This document shows, one piece after another, positions 45,180 through 56,020 of a stretch of DNA of 64,000 nt (positions are counted from its first letter, which is position 1; every line of letters begins with the position of its first letter). This stretch comes from Bettongia penicillata ogilbyi. Lineage: Eukaryota; Chordata; Mammalia; Diprotodontia; Potoroidae. The notes below the pieces were generated by a model. The model was not told the origin of the DNA, made no database searches, and saw nothing but the letters and a program-made list of their open reading frames with translations. The DNA is taken from positions 1,860,891-1,924,890 of the forward strand of contig JAJHZJ010000043.1 of NCBI GenBank assembly GCA_023548195.1, read 5' to 3'. The position numbers and the translations under genes are program-made.

Positions 45180-45320
45180 TCATTACTGAAGGTCTCTGCA
45201 TAAACCACCTGAGGGAACTGAGCCTAGGAGATAGCCCTGCCCCCCACACCCCATTACTGAAGGTCTCTGCATAAAGCCCCTGAGGGAACTGAGCCTGGGA
45301 GATGGCCCTGCCCCCACCTG
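45180..45320 (+). repeat. Tandem modules in the HAL1 5' UTR
   Basis: Two units of about 70 nt, each beginning cattactgaaggtctctgcataaa and ending gccctgcccccac. The same pair occurs in the mini-HAL1 (about 35593-35732, reversed), so the duplication predates both. Tandem 5' UTR modules recall the promoter monomers of some L1 families, though promoter activity is not shown. Confidence 0.8.
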
Positions 45321-45462
45321 AGCACCAGAATTTAAGCTCACATTGAATAGCAGCCGCGTCTGCCACGGAAAGTCCATTTGAATCTTAGACCCCAAGCACT
45401 AGCTGGGTGGGTCTAGGCAGGGGTGGACAGGAATCTCAGAACCCAAGTAACTAGCTGGAAAA

Positions 45463-46500
45463 ATGCCCAGAAAAGGGAAGAAAAAAAGACTATAGAGAGC
45501 TACTTTGAGGGGGTACAAATGTTCCCGCCTTTCAATTCTGATGATGAGGAAATATTCTTACCATCAGGGAAAGATGTGGAGGTCGGGACCTGGGTATCCC
45601 AGACATGCCAGGGGGATGTCTGGTGGACTCAGGCCATGGAAGAGCTCAAAAAGGATTTTGAAAATCAAGTTAGACAGGTGGAGGAAAAACTGGGAAGAGA
45701 AATGAGAGAGATACAAGAAAAGCATGAAAAACAGGTCAATACCTTGCTAAAGGAGACCCAAAAAAAATGCTGAAGAAAATAACACCTTGAAAAATAGGCT
45801 CACTCAATTGGCAAAAGACGTTCAAAAGCTCACTGAATTTAATAGTTCTCTCAAAATTAGAATGGAACAGATGGAGTCTAATGACTTTACGAGAAACCAA
45901 GAAATCACCAAACAAAACCAAAAGAATGAAAAAATGGAAGAGAATGTGAAATATCTCATGGGAAATACAACTGACCTGGAAAATAGATCCAGGAGAGACA
46001 ATTTAAAAATTATGGGACTACCTGAAAGCCATGATCAAAAAAAGAGCCTAGACATCATCTTTCATGAAATTATCAAGGAAAACTGCCCTGACATTCTAGA
46101 ACCAGAGGGCAAAATAAGTATTGAAAGAATCCATCGATCACCACCTGAAAGAGATCCAAAAAGAGAAACTCCTAGCAACATTGTGGCCAAATTCCAGAAC
46201 TCCCAGCTCAAGGAGAAAATCTTGCAAGCAGCTAGAAAGAAACAATTCCAATACTGTGGAAATACAATCAGGATAACTCAAGATCTAGCAGCTTCTACAT
46301 TAAGGGATCGAAGGGCATGGAATAGGATATTCCAAAAGTCAAAGGAACTAGGACTCAAACCAAGAATCACCTACCCAGCTAAACTGAGTATAATACTTCA
46401 GGGGAAAATATGGTCTTTCAATGAAACAGAGGACTTTCAATCATTCTTGATGAAAAGACCAGAACTGAAAAGAAAATTTGACTTCGAAACACAAGAATGA
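45463..46500 (+). pseudogene. HAL1/L1-type ORF1, copy 1, two frameshifts
   Basis: An ATG at 45463 opens MPRKGKKK, then the frame is lost in an A run at about 45479-45487. The second frame carries TIESYFEGVQMF through a coiled-coil segment (EELKKDFENQVRQVEEKLG) to 45770, where a run of eight A shifts frame again. The third frame is open for 237 codons to TGA at 46498-46500. It holds the end of the coiled coil, the RRM domain (from NLKIMGLPESHD through ISIERIHRS) and the C-terminal domain (ILQAARKKQF, RITQDLAAS, ITYPAKLS). Length without the shifts would be about 345 residues, usual for L1 ORF1p. It binds RNA as a trimer in the L1 ribonucleoprotein. Confidence 0.85.
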
Positions 46501-47520
46501 GAAGAAGCATGAAAAAGTAAACAGCAAAGAGAAGTCTTAAGGGACTTACCAGAAGTGAACTGTTTACATTCCTACATGGAAAGACAATATTTGTAACTCT
46601 TAAAACTTTTCAGTATCTGGGTAGTTGGTGGGACCACACACACACATGTACACGCATGCATGCATACACACATGCACACACACAGAGAGACAGAGAGCAC
46701 AGAGTGAATTGAATAGGATGGGACCATAGCTGGAAAGAAATTAAGGTAAATGGTGAGAGAGAAATGTAGTGGGAGGAACGAGGGTGAAATGGAATGGGGT
46801 AATTATATGTCATTTAAGAGGCAAGTAGGAGACTTTTTAGTGGAGGGAAAAGAGGAGAGCTGAGAAAAAAAAACAATTAGTTTACCCTACTCACATTTGA
46901 CTAAAGGAAGGAATAAAATGCACACTCATTTTGGTATGAAAACCTATCTTACAGTATAGGAAAGTGGGGGAGAAGGAGATAAGCAAGAGGGGGGATGATG
47001 GAAGGGAGGGCAAAGGGAGGGGGGAGCAATTTGAAGTCAATACTTGGGGAGGGACAGGATCAAAAGACAGAAGAGAAACAATGAAGGTCAGGGTAGGATG
47101 GAGGGTAATTCAGTTAGTCTTACACAACACAACTATCAGGGAAGTCATTTGCAAAATTACACAGATATGGCCTATATTTAATTGCCTGCCTTCCCAAAGG
47201 GAATGGGTGGGGAGGGAGGGATGGGGAGAATTTGGAACTCAAAGTTTTAGGAACAACTGTTTAGTATTGCTGTTGCTACTAGGTAAGAAGACATACAGTT
47301 AATGAGGAATAGAAAGTCATCTGGCCCTACAGGAGAAAAGAGAAGATGGAGACAAGAGAAGGGAGGGATGACAGAAGAGAGGGCAGATTGGAGATAGGGA
47401 AAATTAGATGCTTGGGGTATTGGGGTGGGAGGAGGGGATAAAAGGGGAGAAAATTTGGAACCCAAAATTTTGTGAAAATGAATGTAAAAAGTTAAATAAA
47501 TAAATATATATATACAAAGA

Positions 47521-49226
47521 AAATAGTTCTCTCAAAATTAGAATGGAACAGATGGAGTCTAATGACTTTCTGAGAAACCAAGAAATCACCAAACAAAACC
47601 AAAGGAATGAAAAAATGGAAGAGAATGTGAAATATCTCATTGGAAAAACAACTGATCTGGAGAATAGATCGAGGAGAAACAATTTAAAAATTTTGGGACT
47701 ACCTGAAAGTCACGATCAAAAAAAGAGCATAGACATCATATTCCATGAAATTACCGAGGAAAACTTCCCTGATATTCTACAACCAGAGGGCAAAATAAGT
47801 ATTGAAAGAATCCATCAATCACCACCTGAAAGAGATCCAAAAAGAGAAACTCCTAGCAACATTGTGGCCAAATTCCAGAATTCCCAGGTCAAGGAGAAAA
47901 TATTGCAAGCAGCTAGAAAGAAACAATTCCAGTATTGTGGAAATAAAATCAGGATAACTCAAGATCTAGCAGCTTCTACATTAAGGGATCGAAGGGTGTG
48001 GAATAGGATATTCCAGAAGTCAAAGGAACTAGGACTCAAACCAAGAATCACCTACCCAGAAAAACTGAGTATAATACTTCAGGGGAAAATATGGTCTTTC
48101 AATGAAAAAGAGGACTTTCAAGCATTCTTGATGAAAAGACCAGAGCTGAAACGAAAATTTGACTTCCAAACACAAGAATGAGAAGAAGCATGAAAAAGTA
48201 AACAGCAAAGAGAAGTCATAAGGGACTTATCAAAAGTGAACTGTTTACATTCCTACATGGAAAGACAATATTGGTAACTCTTAAAATTTTTCGGTATCTG
48301 GGTAGTTGGTGGGACCACACACACACATGTACATGCATGCACGCATACACACATGTACACACACATACACACACACATACACACATGCACATACATACAG
48401 AGACAGACAGCACAGAGTGAGTAGAATAGGATGGGACCGTATCTTAAAAGAAATTAAGGTAAATGGTGAGAGAGAAATGTAGTGGGAGGAAAGAGGGTGA
48501 AATGGAATGGGGTAAATTATATCTCATTCAAGAAGCAAGTAGGAGACTTTTTAGTGGAGGGAAAAAGAGGAGAGCTGAGAAAAAAAACAAGAAGTTTACC
48601 CTCATCACATTTGACTAAAGAAGGAATAAAATGCACACCCACTTTGGTATGAAAACCTATCTTACAATACAGGAAAGTGGGGTAGAAGGAGATAAGCAAG
48701 GCGGGGGATGATGAAAGGGAGGGCAATGGGAGGAGGGAGCAATTTGAAGTCAACACTCGGGGAGGGACAGGATCAAAAGACAGAATAGAAACAATAGGGG
48801 GCAGGATAGGATGGAGGGAAATACAGTTAGTCTTACACAACACGACTATTATCGAAGTCATTTGCAAAACTACACAGATAGGGCCTATGCTGAATTGTCT
48901 GCCTTCCCAAAGGGAATGGGTGGGGAGGGAGGGATGGGGAGAATTTGGAATTCAAAGTTTTAGGAACAACTGCTGAGTATTGTTCTTGCTACTAGGAAAT
49001 AAGAAATACGGGTAATGGGGAATAGAAAGTCATCTAGCCCTACAGGACAAAAAAGAAGATGGGGACAAGAGAAGGGAGGGATGATAGGGCAGATTGGTGA
49101 TAGGGAAAATTAGATTGCTCGATGTATTGGGGTGGGGGGAGGGGATAAAAGGGGAGAGAATTTGGAACCCATAATTTTTTGAAAATGAATGTAAAAAGTT
49201 AAATAAATAAATTTTTATTTAAAAAA
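47521..49226 (+). mobile_element. HAL1-like element, 5'-truncated, copy 2 (head-to-tail with copy 1)
   Basis: Begins abruptly at aatagttctctcaaaattag, a point within ORF1 (45840 in copy 1). It continues through the rest of ORF1, the 3' UTR with its CA microsatellite (48316-48400), and the tail aaataaataaatttttatttaaaaaaaaa. It follows copy 1 in the same direction with no spacer beyond a short tatatata/acaaag run. The outer flanks of the pair carry the candidate duplication, and no separate duplication is clear at the inner join. Confidence 0.85.
47543..48181 (+). pseudogene. HAL1/L1-type ORF1 C-terminal part, copy 2
   Basis: An uninterrupted frame of 212 codons from MEQMESNDF to the TGA at 48179-48181. 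It covers the end of the coiled coil, the whole RRM (NLKILGLPESHD ... ISIERIHQS) and the CTD (RITQDLAAS ... FDFQTQE). I count 19 residue differences from copy 1 over 212 positions and no indel. The 5' third of the gene is absent, so it is a fragment despite being open. Confidence 0.85.
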
Positions 49227-49237
49227 AAAGAGGTGGA
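49227..49237. repeat. Candidate target-site duplication, right copy
   Basis: AAAGAGGTGGA, partner of 44695-44705. Confidence 0.6.
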
Positions 49238-49239
49238 AT

Positions 49240-50760
49240 TCTACTATTACTCTTACATCTCCTGAGGGGCAGCCCTTCCTTACTTGTTTGCCAATTCTCT
49301 TCCACTCCCTAGCCCCTAACCTTGGACATCAAGGGATCAAGCAGGAGCCAGAGATAGTGCATGTCCTCGAAGAAGAAGGTGGAGAATGTGTTCAGCAGAC
49401 CTACGAGAAAGACTCCACTCTTCCTTACAAGCACCACACAATAAGATTTTTCTAAAATTATGCTTGGAATCAAAGTGAGCTCATTGCCCTGGGACCTGCC
49501 TTCCCAACATCTCTGAAAAATCCAGGTGGTAAAGTTCTCAAATGATCCGGAAATTAGTATTAAAAGTTAAACTTTCAAATACATGGTGGCTCAATTTTCT
49601 CTCCCGTCATGCTAAGTAGGCTCTCTGGAGGAGTATGAAATTGGGCTCAGGAGGTGACAAGAACATTTATTAAAAGTTGATGAGAATCTGTCTCATCCTG
49701 GAGCTCAGCCAACTCCTAGGAAATGAGCTTCTTTACAGAACTTCTATTCCATTGTTTCCTGGTTGTGCTTGTGTCTTTGGAGAATGTGCCATGTCGGCAG
49801 AAAAGAAGAAGACAAGCTATGACAAAGGCCTTCAGGGGCTCTTGTGGAGGGTGATGGAGGGGAGCATTGTCCCCCCCCTTCCCCTTACTCCCCAGCCCCA
49901 TCTTTGGGACCTTCTAGGAAGAACTGGAACAAAGTCATTGGCCACCTTTGGTATCTCATCTGGGCATCTGCCTCAGCTGTCTATCCAGCCCCGGGATGCT
50001 TTTGGCCAAAGCATTCTCCATCTGTTCAATGCTCCTCGCTGCAAGGTCCATCACAGCACATTGCTACCTGATGTTCAACGAACACCACAAACGTCTGGGC
50101 TCCTAGGCCCCAGGGCTTCTGCTTGAGCAATGGAAGAAAGCGTATGCAGGAAGAACAGATGGAATTAGGGTTTTCCCTGTCTGAGGGCGAGTATGGCTGG
50201 CTCTGGAAGCCCTGCAGGACCCAGGCTATATGTATACTTAAGACTCTTCCTGAGGGTCTTCTCTTCCTGGTGGTCTCCTTCATGGACCTCCCCCACCCCA
50301 GACTCTTTTGTACCAAGACTAAGCTATTGTTAATGCAGAAGGAAAAGTTCAGTCTTGACATCCCTGGAATATCAGTGGCCAGGGCCTGCCAAGGATCATG
50401 GAATTCTAAGACAGAAGAGAAGTCGGCAGTTGCTGAGTTCAGCTTTCTTGTTTGTCAGAAGAATAAACTGGTTCCTGGAGAGAGGAAGGCATTTGGCCAA
50501 GGAGCCAGAGGAGATGTCCTTGAGCACTCCTAGGTTCAAGTGCTTTCACTTTAATTCAGCTATAGGGGCAAGAGTTTGTGTGGGGAAGATCTGGTCTAGG
50601 CACCTTTGCTCACATGGGCAGAATTCATATCCCTCCAAAAAGCCTTCAATGCATTTCCTCCAAAGTTAAATGCCTGCTGTTTACAGTGAGCTGTGATGAG
50701 TGTTAGGGAACAAAGGTGAGAAATGGCCCTGGGAGCTTAGGTTATAAGAGAGGAGGTATG
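49240..50760. other. Nothing recognised
   Basis: Frames of 149 codons (49677-50126) and 136 codons (50123-50533) lie here on the plus strand. Neither has a known motif, and composition is ordinary, so they are most likely chance. Confidence 0.35.
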
Positions 50761-50767
50761 ATCTGGT

Positions 50768-50798
<31 letters not shown>

Positions 50799-50800
50799 TC
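50768..50800. repeat. (AC)n microsatellite
   Basis: About 15 AC units with a TCATAC end. Confidence 0.95.
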
Positions 50801-50829
50801 ATACACATACAAACGTGTTTCACAGGAAG

Positions 50830-50956
50830 CAGCATTAACCTGTCAGCTCCATGGCTCCATGGGAACAGGGACTATCTTTTGCCTTTCTTTGTGTCTTTAG
50901 CACATAGCCCAGTGTGTGGCACACCATAGATGCTTCATAAATGCTGGCTGACAAAT
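50830..50956 (+). repeat. L2 3' end
   Basis: The sequence tccatgggaacagggactatcttttgcctttctttgtg, then agcccagtgtgtggcacaccatagatgcttcataaatgctgg, is an L2 terminus. Its last bases are part of the candidate duplication of the L1 that follows. Confidence 0.85.
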
Positions 50957-51469
50957 TTTTTAAAAGTTGTTTTTTTTATAAATTAATTTATTTGTTTTTG
51001 GTTTTCAACCATCACTTCCATAAGTCTTAAATTTCTCCCCCTCCCTCTCCCTTCTCTCCCCAAGATGGCATTCCATCTTATATGTGTTCTACACATATGT
51101 TCTTATTAAGCACATTTTCACATTAATCATGTTGCATGGAAGAATTAAAAAAAATGGGAGAAACTGTCAGAAAAAACAAACCAAAACAAAACATAACACA
51201 AGAAAAAAATATTCTGCTTCATTCCATCTTCCAATTCCATAGTTCTTTGGATATGGATGGCATTTTTCCTCGTGTCCAATGGGAATGTTTTACGTCCTTG
51301 CATTGCTATGAAGGACTAAGTCTATCAAAAAAATGCCTTGCACAATGTCCCTGTTATTGCATACAATGTTCTCCTGTTCTGCTCATTTCACTCGGCATCA
51401 GTTCCTATAAGTCCTTCCAGGCCTCTTTAAAGTCCTCCTGTTCATCATTTCTTATAGCACAATAGTATA

Positions 51470-53060
51470 CCTCCATTGTCCATCTCTATAAAGGTAAAGT
51501 GAATAGATTGTCCTGAAACAATCACAGGGGTTCTCTGTCTTAGTCATTGTTGGCAAAATTCTTCCTAGATTCCTCTTTAATTGACTGATCCTTCACCTGG
51601 ACCATGGGCATATACCTGAGAGTCAGTATGGCTTCAGAAAGGACTGAGGAACAGTCAATATGGTGTTTGCAGCCCGACAAGTCCAGGAGAAATGCCAGGA
51701 GCAGAACTGAGGTCTGTACACAATGTTTATGGATGTGACCAAGGCCTTTGACAATGTTGGTCATGAGGGCTTATGGAAAATTATGTCAAAATTTGGTTGC
51801 CTGGAGAAGTTCATCAGCATTGTACATTAATTTCATGATGCCATATTTGCCCAGGTTCTGGATAGTGGACAATACTCTCATGCCCTCTCAGTCACTGGAG
51901 GAGTGAAACAGGGCTGTGTGCTTGCTCCCGTGCTTTTAGCATGATGTTTTCAGCCATGTTGTCAAAGGCTTTCGATGAGGATAAACACAGCATGTAATGA
52001 TAGAAGTTCTTCATTTTACAAAGGCTACAAGCCAAGACTAAAGTGGAGGGAGTGTTGGTGCATGGTTTTCTGTTTGTAGATGATCGTGCACTCAGTGGAG
52101 CCTCTGAAGCTCAGATGCAACAAAGTATGGATCAGTTCTCTGCTGCCTGTGCTACTTTTGGCCTAATAATTAACACCAAGAAACACAGCTTCTCCATCAG
52201 CCACCTCCACCATCCACAGGTGGAACCATTGGTTACAACAAATGGAGAAGTTTTGAATGCTGTGGAGAAGTTTGCTTCCCTTAGTAGTGTGATTTCCAGG
52301 GAAGTACACATTGACAATGAGGTTGTCACACATTTCCAAAGCTAGCTCAGTGTTTGGGAGGCTCTGAAGGAAAGTTTGAGAGAGAAGAAGTATTAGACTG
52401 ACTACCAAACTGAAGGTCTGCAGAGTCACTGTGCTGACCTCTTTGTTATATGCTTGTGAAACATGGACAGTCTACTAGTGCCATGCCAAGAAACTGAATC
52501 GCTTCCATTTGAACTGTTTTAGTAAGATTCTGAGGATCACCTGGCATGATGAGGTATCAGACACTGAAGTCCTCACTAAAGTTGAACTGTCAAGTATTCA
52601 AACTATACTCCAGAGAATGCAACTCTGATGGACTGGCCACGTTGTTGAAATGCAAAATGTAAGCTTGCCAAAACGACCATTTTATGGAGAACTCGCATGG
52701 GGCAGGAGATCACATGGTAGTCAGAAGAAATGATACAAGGACACTCTCAAGGTCTCTCTCAAGAACTTTGGATTTGACTCATGGGAGACGCTGGTACAGG
52801 ATTGCTCAGCATAGTATGTCCACATCAGAAAGGGTGCTGTGCTCTTTGAGCAAAGCAGAATTGAGACAGCACAAAGGAAACATAGGATGCACAAATTTGG
52901 GATATCCACCCCAAAAATTCACATGGACTATCTGTGCCTAACCTGTGGCAGAGCATTCCGAGCTCCTATTGGTCTGATCAGCCATAGTTGGACTCCCTGA
53001 AATTTCACTTTACAGTGGTGATGTCACTTTGGTCCTCTTTGAACACAAAGGACAACAACC
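51470..53060 (+). mobile_element. RTE-like LINE, 5'-truncated, inserted in L1
   Basis: Begins inside the reverse transcriptase (IVHLYKGK, then NNHRG) and runs through ORF end to a 3' tail at 53017-53060 (gatgtcactttggtcctctttgaacacaaaggacaacaacc). It is not of L1 or L2 type: the RT has GFRKD, GT-N-MVFAARQVQEKCQEQN and a terminal CGRAFRAPIGLISH motif. The clade is probably RTE-like but I cannot prove this. The 3' end is shared with the SINEs at 4645-4821 and 55729-56051. Confidence 0.75.
51490..52990 (+). pseudogene. Non-L1 LINE reverse transcriptase relic
   Basis: In order along mixed frames: PESQYGFRKD; VFAARQVQEKCQEQ; FMDVTKAFDNVGHEGLWKIM (RT palm start); GGVKQGCVLAP (51897-51930); VFLFVDD at about 52064-52084, where the usual catalytic motif is F/YADD, so the residue before DD is V; TKLKVCRVTVLTSLLY-type and YACETWTV near 52450; RWTGHVVEMQN-type near 52635; finally LTCGRAFRAPIGLISHSW near 52960. 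Several CGA to TGA stops and at least three frame changes make it non-functional. Confidence 0.75.
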
Positions 53061-53061
53061 A

Positions 53062-53450
53062 AACCATTCCATTACATTCGTATACCACACTTGTTCAGCC
53101 ATTCCCCAGTTGATGGGCATCCCCTTGATTTCCAGTTCTTGGCAACCACAGAGAGCTGCTACAAATATTTTTGTACATGTGGGACCCTTTCCCATTTCTA
53201 TGATCTCTTCGGGATACAGTCCTAGAAGTGATATTGCTGGGTAAAAGAGTATGCACATTTTTGTAGCCCTTTGGGCATAGTTCCAAATTGTTCTCCAGAA
53301 TGGTTGGATCAGCTCACAGCTCCACCAACAATGAATTAGTGTTCCAACTCTCCCACATCTTCTCCAACATTTATCATCTTCCTGTTCTGTCATGTTAGTC
53401 AATCTGATAGGTGTGATGTGGTACCTCAGAGTTGTTTTGATTTGCATCTC
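53062..53450 (-). pseudogene. L1 ORF2 C-terminal relic
   Basis: The minus strand is open from 53447 and reads TTLRYHITPIRL, then DKCWRRCGRVGTLIHCWW, then CELIQPFWRTIWNYAQ, ISLLGLYPEEI and TKIFVAALC. This is the cysteine-rich C-terminal region of L1 ORF2p (C-x3-C-x7-H-x4-C visible). The rest of ORF2 (endonuclease, RT) is absent. Confidence 0.85.
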
Positions 53451-53714
53451 TCTAATCTATAGTGATTTAGGGCTGGTTGATAGATTTTAAAATGACACTT
53501 CCATCTCAACATTTCAGCAAAGCTGGTAGGTACCATCACTGTCACTTTACAAATTTGGAAAGGGAAACCCAAAGAGTTGAAGGGGCCTGGTTAAGAAGGG
53601 TGCCCAGGTGATCTACCTCAACTCCCTCCCAGGTGCCTGGACCCTAGACCTTCCCCCCTTTCCCCCTTCCTTTGTGTGATTAGCATTGAGTCTCTCAAAG
53701 GAAAGAGATTTTCA

Positions 53715-53832
53715 CCATCATTGAAACTACCCATTTCACAGAGGTTGAAATTAAGGCAGAGAACAGGTAAGTAACTTGCTTATGGGCACACAGCCCATGC
53801 ACAGTCAGGGCCCATGCCTGCTGAGAACAAGG
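53715..53832 (-). repeat. CORE-SINE (MIR-type) fragment
   Basis: The sequence acccatttcacagaggttgaaattaaggcagag, then caggtaagtaacttgcttatgggcacacagccc, is the reversed MIR core and following segment. Confidence 0.75.
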
Positions 53833-53834
53833 CC

Positions 53835-55715
53835 ATTCTCTTGTGATGTCTGGAGAGTGACCCACATTTCTTATCCTCACTCCTCTTCCTTGGGATTGTG
53901 CTCATTACCCCCTTTAGCTTGAAGAGGGGAGACAAGAAGTTAAATTGTGCTGAGCTCAGACTTTCTGCATGTTTTTTTCTGTGAATGCCCATCACTGTCC
54001 TAGGCCAGCATAAGAAAGGGCTTCCAGGCCCCATTCCACTGACCCAGGAGGGCCTGTCCAATGTCTCTAAAGTTCCATGTGTCATATCTGGACCAACAGA
54101 TATCCTTGATACAGGGAGATGGAATATTCTACTTTCTGACTCCCAGAGAACCACAAGATGATGGCTTTGGCCTTGATGAGCTAACTCTTCTATCTGCCAA
54201 GCCTCCAGACAGAGGGTCACAACTGTGAGAGTCTGGATCCAGACTAGCTGCCGCCTCCTCAGCCTTGCTGCCTGACCTCAACACTGACTCAGTCTTTAGT
54301 CAAAGGGGCAATGGTGTGGCTTTCCCCTGTTTTCAGGAGCCAATGAGGTTCAGAGAATTGAACTGCCTAGCATCTGCTTCAGGGCCTAGGTGGGAGCTAT
54401 AGGGAAGGTTCTAGAGGGAGGTGTTGGCATGGCTCCTCCTGGGGGGCCTTGCCCAAGCTGTCTCCCTGCCTTTCCAGTTTGATGCAAGGGTTGACATGGA
54501 CCTCCCTGATAAAGCCGATGGCAGCAGGGGAGCTAGAGGTAGGCATCTTTGTGTTACTTTTTGTGTACCTCTCCTCATTCATGATGGCACTTCATCTGGA
54601 AGCAGGCAGGATGCCTCTCCCTGCACCCCACAGTCACCTGGGACACCAGACGGATGAGATGCCTTGGAGAAGACCAAAGCTGCCTGAACCATCACCTGCT
54701 TCCCTCCACTGGGCCAATCTCTTGATGCAGCCTAGCTCTTTTCTGAAGGACTTTTGCAGGGAGGATGGATTAGCACGTTTCTGCTTGGCCCCAGTGGGCG
54801 CAACCAGAAGCAATGGACAGAGAAACTTAAGACTCCTGAGAAAAGTTTTGCTCTCAGTGACAGCTATTTCTGAGTGGACAGGCTGCTGGGGGAAAGAGTG
54901 AGTTCCTTCCTCCTAGAGGCCTTCAAGGAGAAGTCAGCCAACCAGTCACTGAGGATGTTGTAGAGGGAGCCTTGGTCAGAACTGGGCTGGACGCTGCCCA
55001 CTGTGGCACCAAACCTCTCTGTGCCTCTTCTCTGTGAGCCTGACCAAAAGGTTTAATTCAGTAGAGATGCCAACAAACGCAGGCTAAGTGAGCTTCTACA
55101 ACCAATAGAAAGGCCAAAGGAACCCTGCCCACCCCAGAGACTGAGCCCAGGCTCCCCTCTTAGGAAGAGACAGAGCAGACGCTGAGCCCACCCTGCCCTG
55201 CCCCATCCCATCTTAATTAAGCGGGTCCTGTGTAGGCCTGCTCAGTGACATCCTCAGCCACTAAGAAGAGACTGATCTAACAACACACAGAAAGGGAGGG
55301 GAGGGGATGCACAAAACATAGTCAAAAAGGAGGTACAGAAATCGCTGCTTCTGGGCTGTCATGTGGTAGAAGGGATGACCTCCAGAGCTCATTTTTCAGT
55401 GTGCGTATCCTGGACAGAACCTGCAAAAGGATTATGAGCTGAACTCAGAGAACAGGAAGGGGTCAGGGACAAGACCCTTCAGTGAGTTTGGTCAGCACTT
55501 CCTACAGGCCCAGGCTGCTTCCTAAACTGTTGGCTGGGATGTCAATGACCTTCCACTGAAACTCTATGGCTTTCCATAATGGAATGCAATTTCTGTAGGG
55601 TCATCATTGTGGGTCATGCCAGACAGGCCCCTGGTGGGCAGGAGCAAGCTAGAGAACACCAACACTGGTGGCCTGTGCCTGAGGGAGAAACAAATGATAT
55701 CATCTAGGAAATGAG
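53835..55715. other. Nothing recognised
   Basis: GC-richer single-copy-looking DNA. Frames of 146 codons (minus, 53780-54220) and 150 codons (plus, 54449-54901) have no motif. The first overlaps a SINE, so it is not a gene. Confidence 0.35.
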
Positions 55716-55716
55716 T

Positions 55717-55728
55717 ACTTGGCAAAGG
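55717..55728. repeat. Target-site duplication, left copy
   Basis: ACTTGGCAAAGG, repeated exactly at 56052-56063. Confidence 0.9.
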
Positions 55729-56020
55729 GGACAGCGAGGTGGTGCATTAGATAGAGCACCAGTGCAGAAGTCAGGAGGACCTGAGTTCAAATCTCACCTC
55801 AGACACTTAACACTCACTAGCTATGTGACCTGGGGCAAATCACTTAACCTCAATTGCCTCATCCTGGGTCATCTCCAGTCATCCTGATGAATATCTGGTC
55901 ACTGGATTCGGATGGCTCTGAAGGAGAAGTGGGGCTGGTGACCTACGCAGCCCTCCCCCACTCAAAATAGTCAAGTCATTATTTCTCTGATGGCATGGTC
56001 TTCTTCAGCAATGAAGGATG

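Larger units (their letters stand above)
44706..47520 (+). mobile_element. HAL1-like element, full length, copy 1
   Basis: Begins gagggtggtggagccaagatggcag, the L1-type 5' end also seen at 36177 and 33035 on the other strand. A 5' UTR of about 750 nt follows, with an AGAGGCAGC minisatellite (about 45090-45150) and two tandem modules of about 70 nt (45180-45250, 45251-45320). ORF1 spans 45463-46500. Directly behind it comes a purine-rich 3' UTR with a CA microsatellite (46633-46700), ending gttaaataaataaat near 47505. No ORF2 sequence is present. The layout is that of half-L1 (HAL1) elements, whose movement presumably relied on the L1 reverse transcriptase. The second copy joins directly at its tail. 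Confidence 0.85.
50957..53471 (-). mobile_element. L1 3' end, 5'-truncated, split by an RTE-like LINE
   Basis: The A tail is at 50957 (plus-strand tttttt), followed leftward on the minus strand by the 3' UTR (50957-51200) and the end of ORF2. The RTE-like element occupies 51470-53060; L1 resumes at about 53062-53471. Candidate duplications gctggctgacaaat (50943-50956) and gctggttgatagat (53472-53485) match at 11 of 14 positions, which fits an old insertion of a 5'-truncated L1. Confidence 0.8.

Noticed and set aside
47543..48181. Possible host-recruited (domesticated) ORF1 gene, since the frame is open for 212 codons
   Set aside because: It lacks the N-terminal third and any start context, sits in a young-looking element with its 3' UTR, and the differences from copy 1 look like ordinary subfamily divergence. 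A test of constraint across species would be needed to revive the idea.
49677..50533. Two adjoining frames of 149 and 136 codons on the plus strand
   Set aside because: They overlap by a few bases in different frames and show no domain. The resemblance to an operon-like pair is accidental in a mammalian genome.
54449..54901. 150-codon plus-strand frame, overlapped by a second frame at 54421-54657
   Set aside because: Two overlapping frames without motif in GC-richer DNA are expected by chance.
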